From Aliarcobacter sp. (GTDB lineage Bacteria > Campylobacterota > Campylobacteria > Campylobacterales > Arcobacteraceae): a DNA stretch of 6,139 nt. Under the pieces are notes generated by a model that was not told the DNA's origin, made no database searches, and was given only the letters and a program-made list of their open reading frames with translations. The DNA is taken from positions 1-6,139 of the forward strand of contig JAGOHQ010000049.1 of the NCBI GenBank assembly GCA_017996075.1, read 5' to 3'. This document shows, in pieces, positions 1 through 5,639 of the stretch (position 1 is the first letter of the stretch; each line of letters begins with the position of its first letter). A program made the translations under genes and the position numbers.

Positions 1-452
1 ATTAAACCTTGAGCATAAAGTTCATCAACTTTTGCTATATCTTTATCTTTTAGATTATGATTGTGATTTTTTATATATTGGTCAACTTGACTACTTGCTA
101 AAATCCAAATATTTTGAGTTGAATTCATATATGTTGGATTTTCTTCTAATAATTTTGGTAAATCTCTAAGTGCTGCTCTTGAAACTAAATTTCTATATTC
201 AGTTGGAACTGCAAATCTTGTATCTTCTAAAGTTTTTTCATTAAAAGTTACATCTACTTTTACATAAGCTATATTAAATGCAGGAATACCTTTTCCTATC
301 ATATCAAAAAGGAAAAATGCCAAAAATGCTACTGAAAAAATTAAAGAAGTTAGAGTAAACTTTTTAAATCTTTTCGCACTTACATGTCTTTTTTTTAGAG
401 TTGGGTCATAAAATGGATTATGTTCTTTATTTTTCTTTTTTCTTTTTATCAT
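1..452 (-). CDS. pstA: Phosphate ABC transporter permease PstA, N-terminal part (gene cut by window edge)
   Basis: PstA is one of the two inner-membrane subunits that form the channel of the high-affinity PstSCAB phosphate importer. The frame opens with ATG at 452 and stays open for 150 codons to the window edge, so the C-terminal part, including the main permease domain, is missing. What is visible is a strongly basic N-terminus (MIKRKKK), one hydrophobic segment at about residues 33-50, and a hydrophilic region at about 60-150. This matches the extra N-terminal domain (DUF3333 type) found on long PstA proteins. The start is supported by an ATGA overlap with the pstC stop (TGA at 449-451), the usual sign of translational coupling. 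The identity rests on this overlap, the position after pstC and the N-terminal pattern, because no diagnostic permease motif is in view. Confidence 0.85.
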   Translation of the reverse strand, partial: MIKRKKKNKEHNPFYDPTLKKRHVSAKRFKKFTLTSLIFSVAFLAFFLFDMIGKGIPAFNIAYVKVDVTFNEKTLEDTRFAVPTEYRNLVSRAALRDLPKLLEENPTYMNSTQNIWILASSQVDQYIKNHNHNLKDKDIAKVDELYAQGL

Positions 453-1381
453 AATGTATTCACTTTATATTTTTCTTTGAATTTTCTTATTAATGACAAC
501 GAGATCATATTTAAAATCAGTGTAACAATAAATAGTACAAGCCCAAGAGCAAATGCTGAAAGTGTTTCAGGCGAGTTAAACTCAAAATCTCCAACTAAAC
601 TATTTACAATAGTAACGGTAACCGTTGTCATATCTTCAAGTGGATTCCACGATAAATTTGGTCGTAAACCTGCTGCCATAACAACAATCATTGTTTCTCC
701 TAAAGCCCTTGATAAAGCAAGAAGTGACGCTGAGATAATTCCAGGCATTGCACTTGGAATCACTATATTTTTTATAGTTTCTCCATGAGTCATTCCTAGA
801 GCGAATGCTGCTTTTCTTTGACTATCTGGAACAGCTCTTATAACGTCATCGCTTAAAGAGGAAATTAAAGGAATAATCATAATTCCCATAACAATTCCTG
901 ATGCTAAAGCACTGTTAAAAGTAGCTTCAAGTCCAAAAAAAGCAGCAGCTTTTACAACAAGTGGAGCAACTGTAATAGCAGCAAAGAAACCATATACAAC
1001 AGTTGGAATACCAGCAAGAATTTCCAAAATAGGTTTTAGATAATCTCTAAACTTCGGACTCGCATATTCACTCATATAAATAGCACTTCCAAGACCAATA
1101 GGAATAGCAACAAGAAGAGCAATTATTGTTATTACAAATGTTCCTGCAAATATTGGTAATGCACCAAACTGGCTATTTGCAACTCCTGGAGACCAAATAG
1201 TACCTGTTAAAAAGTACCAAAAGCTTCTTAATTGAAAAAACTCTATCGCTTCAAACAATATTGAAAATAAAATTCCAAAAGTTGTTAATATAGATATAGC
1301 AGCTGCTAAAATAAGAGTATATTTTATAAGCTTTTCATTTAGTTCTCTTCGTTTTTTTTCTGATTGAAGACTACTTAACAA
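449..1381 (-). CDS. pstC: Phosphate ABC transporter permease PstC
   Basis: PstC pairs with PstA to form the membrane channel of the PstSCAB importer. The protein has 310 residues, a normal length. It has about six hydrophobic segments, near residues 20-45, 75-104, 118-148, 160-180, 210-236 and 275-300. The cytoplasmic loop that contacts the ATPase is clear at about 190-215: AAFALGMTHGETI followed by IPSAMPGI. Family-typical stretches include GIPTVVYGFFA (124-134) and SRALGETM (224-231). The start is TTG at 1381. A TAA lies two codons upstream in frame, the first in-frame ATG is only near residue 103, and AAAGG (1388-1392) sits six bases before the TTG. The gene has its own Pho-box-like element 61 bases upstream and overlaps pstA by four bases. 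It is separated from pstS by a cyclic-di-GMP gene, which is unusual for a pst operon. Confidence 0.95.
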   Translation of the reverse strand: MLSSLQSEKKRRELNEKLIKYTLILAAAISILTTFGILFSILFEAIEFFQLRSFWYFLTGTIWSPGVANSQFGALPIFAGTFVITIIALLVAIPIGLGSAIYMSEYASPKFRDYLKPILEILAGIPTVVYGFFAAITVAPLVVKAAAFFGLEATFNSALASGIVMGIMIIPLISSLSDDVIRAVPDSQRKAAFALGMTHGETIKNIVIPSAMPGIISASLLALSRALGETMIVVMAAGLRPNLSWNPLEDMTTVTVTIVNSLVGDFEFNSPETLSAFALGLVLFIVTLILNMISLSLIRKFKEKYKVNTL

Positions 1382-1392
1382 ACTTTACCTTT
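1382..1392 (-). promoter_or_regulatory. Ribosome binding site that fixes the TTG start of pstC
   Basis: On the minus strand AAAGG (1388-1392) is followed by six bases and then TTG. An in-frame TAA between them, and the lack of any early in-frame ATG, leave TTG as the only sensible start. The Shine-Dalgarno core has the same six-base gap to the start as AGGA before pstS. Confidence 0.75.
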
Positions 1393-1409
1393 GTGTTAAA
1401 TTTTTATGA

Positions 1410-1442
1410 AGTTTAATAAATTTTGGTTACATTGTGGTTACA
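1410..1442 (-). promoter_or_regulatory. Pho-box-like promoter of pstC-pstA
   Basis: Read on the minus strand, TGTAACC (1442-1436) and TGTAACC (1431-1425) form a perfect 7-base direct repeat separated by ACAA. This is the 7+4+7 layout of PhoB-type boxes. From memory, the Campylobacter jejuni PhosR box is GTTTC-N6-GTTTC; here the half-site is GTAAC with the same six-base gap. TAAACT at 1415-1410 starts nine bases after the box and is a fair -10 candidate. The box begins two bases after the stop codon of the upstream EAL-GGDEF gene. An almost identical arrangement lies before pstS at the same 61-base distance from the start codon. Binding by a PhoB/PhosR-type regulator is inferred. Confidence 0.75.
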
Positions 1443-1444
1443 GA

Positions 1445-3175
1445 TTATAAAACTTTATAAACTGGCTCTTTTGAGCTCTTTGACTCTTTTTTCATAATAT
1501 TTAAAGTATCATCAAAATTTAAAATATTTGATTTACAATTTATCTCTACAATTGCACAAGATACAGATAAAAGATTAAAATTTCTAGTTGTTCCAAATCT
1601 ATCTTTTGAGACAATATATCCTAGCTCTTTATCCTTGTTTGAGTACAAATTTTTTGCACTATATTTAAACTCATTTTGAATATCCAAAGTTAATTCAAAA
1701 ACATCTTCAAAAGTAAAATCTGTTAATCCTACAAAAAAATCATCTCCACCAATATGAGCTATAAAACTATTTTTTGGATATCTTTTTTGTAATAACTCAG
1801 AGAATATAAGAATTGCTCTATCTCCTTGTCTAAATCCATAAATATCATTAAAAGGTTTGAAGTCATTAAAATCAAAGTAGATTATATGAGTTGTATTTAT
1901 TTGAATATTTCTAAAAGAGTTAGCAATAAATTTCTCAATTTGGTTATTTCCAGGTAGTTTTGTTAGTGGACTTTGGTTTGTTGCTATTTCAATATTTCTT
2001 TTGTACGACATTGTCAAAAGAGAGTTTAGATTTATAAATCCTAAATATTTATCACTATTTGTTATAAAAATACCAAGAGAGTTTTGAAAATTTAGATTAT
2101 ACATCTCTAAAATTTTATCAATTCCCCAAGCCATTTCAACACTTAAAGCAGGTTTTAAATATTTTAATAGTGTTGTTGAAAAATTTTGATTTTGTGCTAA
2201 AGATAATCCATATTGAGAGTAAGATATTTTTTTTATGTCGCTTTCGTAAATAATTCCAAGAAAATATCTAAATTCATCAATTATTGGAACAAAGTTATGG
2301 TCAGTGTTTTTTTTGAAATGTAAAATTATGTCATATAAAGAGCTATTTACAGGTAATGGTTCAATTTTATCTATAAATTGCTCATCTATAAATTTATTTT
2401 GATCTTCTCTTTTATCATCTAAAATAAGATTTGAAATATCATTGTAAATTGGTAGTATTTCATTAATATTTTTAGTTGGTTTTTGAACTAAAAATCCTTG
2501 TATAAAATCAGCACCAATATCTTTACAAGTATAAAACTCCTTTTGAGTTTCTACACCTTCTGCAATTACTTGCATTCCCATAATATGTGCCATATCAATG
2601 ATTGAAGAACAAAAAAGTTTTTTCTTTGAGTCTTGGTCTATATTTGATATAAAAAATCTATCAATTTTGATAATATTTGCTTCACTAAAATATAAAAGTT
2701 TTAATCCAGAAACTCCTATTCCAAAATCATCTATTGCAATCGAGTAACCACTTTGTTTATATCTTTGAAGCATTGTTGAAAGAGCATTTTGCTCTATTGA
2801 AGTACCTTTTTCGCTTAATTCGAAAATTATTTTATCTTTGCTTAAATTGTATTTTGTAAGAATCTTTTGAGTATTTCCAGAACTATAATTTTTGTTGTAG
2901 ATTATTCTATTGTCAAGATTATAAAATAGTTTTAAATTTGGAATATTTATATTTGCAAATTTTTTAATAGCTTTTTCCCTTAGAAGCAAATCAAATTCAT
3001 ATAAATAGTCATTACTAAAAACTAAATCAAACAGATCATCAATAGTTGTGATATTTGGTATATCTTGAACATTTCTTAATAGTGCTTCAACAGCATATAG
3101 TTTTCCACTTTGTGCATAGATTATTGGTTGAAAGGCATAATCTAATTTATCTATTATCTCATCCCAATTTATCAT
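1445..3175 (-). CDS. EAL-CBS-GGDEF cyclic-di-GMP signalling protein within the pst cluster
   Basis: This soluble 576-residue protein has no signal peptide or membrane segment. Domains in order: EAL phosphodiesterase (about 8-240), a pair of CBS-like sensor modules (about 264-315 and 332-390), and GGDEF (about 400-570). The EAL domain has the expected signature residues: EALLR (30-34), N86, E119 and E122 in ELSE, DDFGIG (149-154), KID (170-172), AEGVE (205-209) and QGF with KP (226-233). It is therefore probably an active cyclic-di-GMP hydrolase. The GGDEF domain keeps D435, N443, D444 and GD (451-452), but the signature reads GGDDF (476-480), the preceding Arg is His474, and no RxxD inhibitory site is present. 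It may be a weak cyclase, a GTP-binding regulatory domain or inactive. The start ATG has AGGA seven bases upstream (3183-3186). The gene sits 65 bases after pstS, beyond a hairpin, and ends two bases before the pstC Pho box. CBS pairs usually bind adenine nucleotides; the ligand here is unknown. Confidence 0.93.
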   Translation of the reverse strand: MINWDEIIDKLDYAFQPIIYAQSGKLYAVEALLRNVQDIPNITTIDDLFDLVFSNDYLYEFDLLLREKAIKKFANINIPNLKLFYNLDNRIIYNKNYSSGNTQKILTKYNLSKDKIIFELSEKGTSIEQNALSTMLQRYKQSGYSIAIDDFGIGVSGLKLLYFSEANIIKIDRFFISNIDQDSKKKLFCSSIIDMAHIMGMQVIAEGVETQKEFYTCKDIGADFIQGFLVQKPTKNINEILPIYNDISNLILDDKREDQNKFIDEQFIDKIEPLPVNSSLYDIILHFKKNTDHNFVPIIDEFRYFLGIIYESDIKKISYSQYGLSLAQNQNFSTTLLKYLKPALSVEMAWGIDKILEMYNLNFQNSLGIFITNSDKYLGFINLNSLLTMSYKRNIEIATNQSPLTKLPGNNQIEKFIANSFRNIQINTTHIIYFDFNDFKPFNDIYGFRQGDRAILIFSELLQKRYPKNSFIAHIGGDDFFVGLTDFTFEDVFELTLDIQNEFKYSAKNLYSNKDKELGYIVSKDRFGTTRNFNLLSVSCAIVEINCKSNILNFDDTLNIMKKESKSSKEPVYKVL

Positions 3176-3209
3176 AAGTGAATCCTAAAGTATTTTTAAA
3201 AGAGGTAAT

Positions 3210-3232
3210 AAAAAGAGCTTTAAGCCCTTTTT
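3210..3232 (-). terminator. Hairpin after pstS, probable partial terminator
   Basis: Read on the minus strand, AAAAAGGGCT (3232-3223) pairs with AGCTCTTTTT (3219-3210) around a TAA loop. The stem has ten pairs, one a G-U wobble, and its 3' arm runs into TTTTTATT. It begins eight bases after the pstS stop codon. It resembles a Rho-independent terminator placed after the binding-protein gene, as is common in ABC importer operons where the binding protein is needed in excess. The opposite strand is also T-rich after the stem. How much read-through reaches the EAL-GGDEF gene cannot be judged from sequence. Confidence 0.7.
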
Positions 3233-3240
3233 ATTTATTG

Positions 3241-4296
3241 TTAGTGTTTTAAATCTTCTGCTTTTAATTTTTCGTTATTTAAAACTTTTGCTCTAGCTTT
3301 TGTTCTTACATCATCAGTTAATGGAATAAGTCCTAACTCTGTTAAAACTCCATCTTTTCCAATCATCTTTTCAGATACGAAAAGTTTATTAAATTGATTT
3401 AAAGCTGGAACATCTTTTGAGTGTTGATTTTTGATATAAAAATACATAGATCTTGCAACTGGGTATGAACTATTTGCGATAGTTTCAACTGTTGGAAGAA
3501 CATTGTCAATACTTAAACCAACAACTTTATCTTTGTTTTCAGCTAAAAATGAGTATCCAAAAATACCAACAGCAGCTTCATTTTTTGTAAGCTTTTGTAC
3601 TATTAAATTGTCATTTTCTCCACTTTCAACAAAAACACCATCTGTTCTAATTTCAGAGTATGCTTTATATTTTTTATTTGCCACTTCATCTTTTTTAAAT
3701 AAATCTGTATAAACTGCTTTTTTCTCAAACACAGATTGAAGTACTAACTCTTCAAAAGAGTCTCTTGTTCCTGATGATTTTGGTGGACCATAAACAATTA
3801 TTTCTCTATTTGGTAGGTTATTGCTAATATCTGACCATTTTTTGTAAGGGTTTGCAATAAGTGATTTTCCATCAGCTGCTGGTACTTCTTTTGCAACCGC
3901 TAGTGCTAATTGCTCTTTTGTTACATTAAAACCTTGTACTTTTGAACTTTGTGCAATAGCAATTCCGTCAAAACCGATTAATGCTTCAGTTATATCTGTA
4001 ACACCATTTTCTTGACACATTTTAAATTCGCTTGCTTTCATAGCTCTTGAAGCATTTGCAATATCTGGAGTATTTATATCAACTCCAGCACAAAATAGTT
4101 TTATTCCTCCACCTGTTCCTGTTGATTCAACAACTGGTGTTGGAAAAGATGTTGTAGCACCAAACTCTTCAGCAACTGAAGATGAAAAAGGATAAACTGT
4201 TGATGAACCAACAATTTTGATTTGATCTCTTGCACTTAAAGTTGTAACTAAAAGTGTACTTGCTATTAAAGCCATAGATGTTTTTTTGAAACTCAT
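3241..4296 (-). CDS. pstS: Periplasmic phosphate-binding protein PstS
   Basis: PstS captures inorganic phosphate in the periplasm and delivers it to the PstCA channel. The protein has 351 residues. A Sec-type signal peptide covers residues 1-22: basic start, hydrophobic core, then LSA before Arg23. The mature part opens with the typical strand and phosphate loop VGSSTVYPF (29-37). The other family sites are the D-x-x-NASRAM region (78-86) and SGTRDSFE (175-182), whose Ser, Gly, Thr and Arg contribute to the phosphate site. ESTGTGGG (57-64) and VGIFGYSF (243-250) are also typical. No lipobox cysteine is seen near the cleavage site, so the protein is probably free in the periplasm. The ATG at 4296 has AGGA (4303-4306) six bases upstream. 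A Pho-box-like promoter precedes it and a terminator-like hairpin follows, which suggests high expression of this gene under phosphate limitation. Confidence 0.97.
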   Translation of the reverse strand: MSFKKTSMALIASTLLVTTLSARDQIKIVGSSTVYPFSSSVAEEFGATTSFPTPVVESTGTGGGIKLFCAGVDINTPDIANASRAMKASEFKMCQENGVTDITEALIGFDGIAIAQSSKVQGFNVTKEQLALAVAKEVPAADGKSLIANPYKKWSDISNNLPNREIIVYGPPKSSGTRDSFEELVLQSVFEKKAVYTDLFKKDEVANKKYKAYSEIRTDGVFVESGENDNLIVQKLTKNEAAVGIFGYSFLAENKDKVVGLSIDNVLPTVETIANSSYPVARSMYFYIKNQHSKDVPALNQFNKLFVSEKMIGKDGVLTELGLIPLTDDVRTKARAKVLNNEKLKAEDLKH

Positions 4297-4324
4297 TTTA
4301 CTTCCTAATAATTTGATATTTGGA

Positions 4325-4357
4325 AGTTTAGTTTCGCTTGGTTACAATTTGGTTACC
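4325..4357 (-). promoter_or_regulatory. Pho-box-like promoter of pstS
   Basis: On the minus strand GGTAACC (4357-4351) and TGTAACC (4346-4340) repeat with the spacer AAAT, so GTAACC recurs at an 11-base period. A third, weaker half-site, GAAAC (4335-4331), follows; in the other orientation it reads GTTTC, the Campylobacter PhosR half-site as I recall it. TAAACT at 4330-4325 is a candidate -10, nine bases after the second repeat. The first 35 bases of this region match the pstC element at 26 positions without gaps. The box starts one base after the stop codon of the upstream phnA-like gene, so no independent terminator fits between them. The regulator is inferred, not seen. Confidence 0.78.
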
Positions 4358-4358
4358 T

Positions 4359-4913
4359 TTAAGATTTTTTTACAAATTGAGTTAGAATAACTATTTTAAC
4401 TCCATTTACACGACCTTCTATTTGTCCTTCTTCACTTCCTAATGAGATATTTCTTACAGCAGTTCCTCTTTTTGCAGTAAATCCAGCACCTTTTACTTCA
4501 AGGTCTTTGATGATAGTAACTGTATCTCCTGCATTTAAAACAACACCATTACAATCTTTTTGTACAACATCGTTGTTAAACTCTTCTAAACCTTTATTTG
4601 CCCAATTTAAAGTTTCATCATCTAAATAAATCATATCCAAAAGCTCTTGATTGTCTAGTTTTTTTAACATTCTGTATGATAAAACTTTTACTGCAGAAGT
4701 CTCGCTCCACATAGCTTCACTTAGACAATACCAATGGTTTGGATCAAGCTCACATTTTTGTTCAAATTGTGATTTACATTTTGGGCATAAAAGTGCTGAT
4801 TGTTCAGCTGTCCCATCACTTGGTGATACTTCAAAAATCTCTAAATCTTCTAAACTTTTACAAAGTTCGCAACTATTTTCTGCTCTTTTGATTAAATCTT
4901 CTAAAATTCCCAC
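4359..4913 (-). CDS. PhnA/YjdM-family zinc-ribbon protein
   Basis: The 184-residue protein belongs to the family named after Escherichia coli PhnA (YjdM). The N-terminal zinc ribbon is clear: Cys15-x2-Cys18 and Cys43-x2-Cys46, with further cysteines at 54 and 63. The C-terminal PhnA domain (about 114-184) has DCNGVVLNAGDTVTIIKDL and the family hallmark KGAG (136-139), and ends in TQFVKK. The middle segment (about 65-112) makes it longer than the roughly 110-residue E. coli protein, as in other long members. The name reflects proximity to a phosphonate operon; the molecular function is not established, so no phosphonate enzyme role is claimed. The start is GTG at 4913 with AAAGG seven bases upstream. 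An ATG two bases upstream is out of frame and stops after four codons. The gene lies directly upstream of pstS, with no terminator seen between them. Confidence 0.88.
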   Translation of the reverse strand: MGILEDLIKRAENSCELCKSLEDLEIFEVSPSDGTAEQSALLCPKCKSQFEQKCELDPNHWYCLSEAMWSETSAVKVLSYRMLKKLDNQELLDMIYLDDETLNWANKGLEEFNNDVVQKDCNGVVLNAGDTVTIIKDLEVKGAGFTAKRGTAVRNISLGSEEGQIEGRVNGVKIVILTQFVKKS

Positions 4914-4941
4914 ATCTACACCTTTTTTTTAAATATTTTTG

Positions 4942-4950
4942 ATTATAACA
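4942..4950 (-). promoter_or_regulatory. Extended -10 promoter element for the phnA-like gene
   Basis: The minus strand reads TGTTATAAT (4950-4942), which is a perfect TATAAT preceded by TG-N. No good -35 hexamer is visible at 17-18 bases, which fits the weak -35 use usual in this bacterial group. Transcription would start near 4935, giving a leader of about 20 bases that contains an A8 run and the AAAGG ribosome site. Confidence 0.55.
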
Positions 4951-4953
4951 TAC

Positions 4954-4967
4954 TTGATATAAATCAT
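4954..4967. promoter_or_regulatory. FNR/CRP-family-like binding site in the divergent promoter region
   Basis: TTGAT-ATAA-ATCAT matches the FNR/DNR consensus TTGAT-N4-ATCAA at nine of ten defined positions. It lies between the divergent phnA-like and HPP genes. Its centre is about 64 bases before the HPP start codon, and it would overlap the upstream part of the phnA-side promoter. In DNA this rich in A and T a chance match is quite possible. Confidence 0.35.
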
Positions 4968-4974
4968 AAAAAAA

Positions 4975-4984
4975 TGCTTATAAA
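4975..4984 (+). promoter_or_regulatory. Possible -10 region for the HPP-family gene
   Basis: The plus strand reads TGCTTATAAA, containing TATAAA (4979-4984) or, with an extended TG, TTATAA (4978-4983). TTGATA at 4954-4959 lies 18-19 bases upstream and could act as a -35; it overlaps the FNR-like site. The choice of hexamer is uncertain because the whole region is A/T. Confidence 0.35.
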
Positions 4985-5024
4985 TTTATTACCATGGTAT
5001 TTTAAATTTAAAAGGTAAAAAATT

Positions 5025-5618
5025 ATGAATCTATTTTATAAACTTTTTGCAAAAAACAACAGAGAAAACTTTGATATTTCAAACTTAATTTGGTCGTGGA
5101 TTGGTTCATTTTTGGGACTTTTCGCTATTGCATTTTTTCATAGAAATTTTTTAGATGATAGTGATTTGACTTTAGTTTTAAGCTCATTTGGAGCAAGTGC
5201 TGTTTTGATTTATGGAGCTATAAATTCGCCACTTGCACAACCAAAAAATCTAATTGGTGGGCATATAATTTCTGCAATTATTGGAGTATTTTGTTATAAA
5301 CTTTTTGGTGAAAATTTACTGTTTGCTGCTGCAATTGCGGTTTCAAGCTCTATTTTAGTTATGCAGCTTACTTTAACTTTGCATCCTCCTGGAGGTGCAA
5401 CTGCTTTAATAGCAGTAATTGGAACTCCACAAATTCACGATTTAGGATATTTTTTTGTAATTTTTCCAGTTTTTAGCGGAGCTTTGATTTTATTTTTAAT
5501 TGCATTTGTAATAAATAATATTCCAAAAAATAGGGCATATCCAGAGAGTTTTAAAAATTATCTAAAAAAGAAGTATCAAAGGTATAAAAGAAGAAGTCTA
5601 AAAAGAGACAAAAAGTAG
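5025..5618 (+). CDS. HPP-family integral membrane protein
   Basis: The 197-residue protein has about five hydrophobic segments (near 22-38, 48-66, 80-94, 99-117 and 139-163) and a very basic C-terminal tail (about 168-197) that should lie in the cytoplasm. The family signature is complete: FGASAVLIYGAINSPLAQP (55-73), then IGGH (77-80), then LHPPGGATAL (119-128) with the His-Pro-Pro that names the family. Some HPP proteins of cyanobacteria and chloroplasts have been reported as nitrite transporters; whether this one carries nitrite cannot be told from the sequence. ATG at 5025 has AAAAGG (5010-5015) nine bases upstream. The gene is divergent from the phnA-like gene and converges on the L,D-transpeptidase, so it is probably transcribed alone. 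An FNR-like site upstream would suit an anaerobic or nitrogen-oxide role, but that is speculation. Confidence 0.9.
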   Translation: MNLFYKLFAKNNRENFDISNLIWSWIGSFLGLFAIAFFHRNFLDDSDLTLVLSSFGASAVLIYGAINSPLAQPKNLIGGHIISAIIGVFCYKLFGENLLFAAAIAVSSSILVMQLTLTLHPPGGATALIAVIGTPQIHDLGYFFVIFPVFSGALILFLIAFVINNIPKNRAYPESFKNYLKKKYQRYKRRSLKRDKK

Positions 5619-5639
5619 TTTTAGATTAAAACTACTTTT
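5611..5639. terminator. Bidirectional terminator between convergent genes
   Basis: AAAAGTAGTTTTA (5611-5623) and TAAAACTACTTTT (5627-5639) form a perfect 13-base stem around a GAT loop. The A-rich 5' arm and T-rich 3' arm work in both directions. The left arm contains both stop codons: TAG of the HPP gene (5616-5618) and, on the other strand, TAA of the transpeptidase gene (5621-5623). Only two bases separate the two genes. The stem has few G-C pairs, so efficiency may be moderate. Confidence 0.75.

Noticed and set aside
420..788. Open frame on the plus strand over pstC
   Set aside because: It is antisense to a clear PstC gene, has no ribosome site, and its sequence matches no recognisable family.
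3503..3712. Open frame on the plus strand over pstS
   Set aside because: It is a shadow of PstS in the antisense direction, only 69 residues long, with no initiation signal.
4911..4915. ATG at 4915-4913 as the start of the phnA-like gene
   Set aside because: It is out of frame with the zinc-ribbon protein and meets a stop after four codons; the overlapping GTG is in frame with good ribosome-site spacing.
4923..4930. Run of eight T (A8 on the minus strand) as a phase-variation tract
   Set aside because: Runs of this length are common in this AT-rich DNA (another lies in pstC at about 1352-1359), and it is in a leader, not in a switchable codon frame.
4651..4932. Open frame on the plus strand over the phnA-like gene
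   Set aside because: It is antisense to a zinc-ribbon protein with well-placed cysteines and lacks its own start signals.
4994..5005. Three-codon upstream reading frame (ATG GTA TTT TAA) before the HPP gene
   Set aside because: No ribosome site precedes it and so short a frame is expected by chance.
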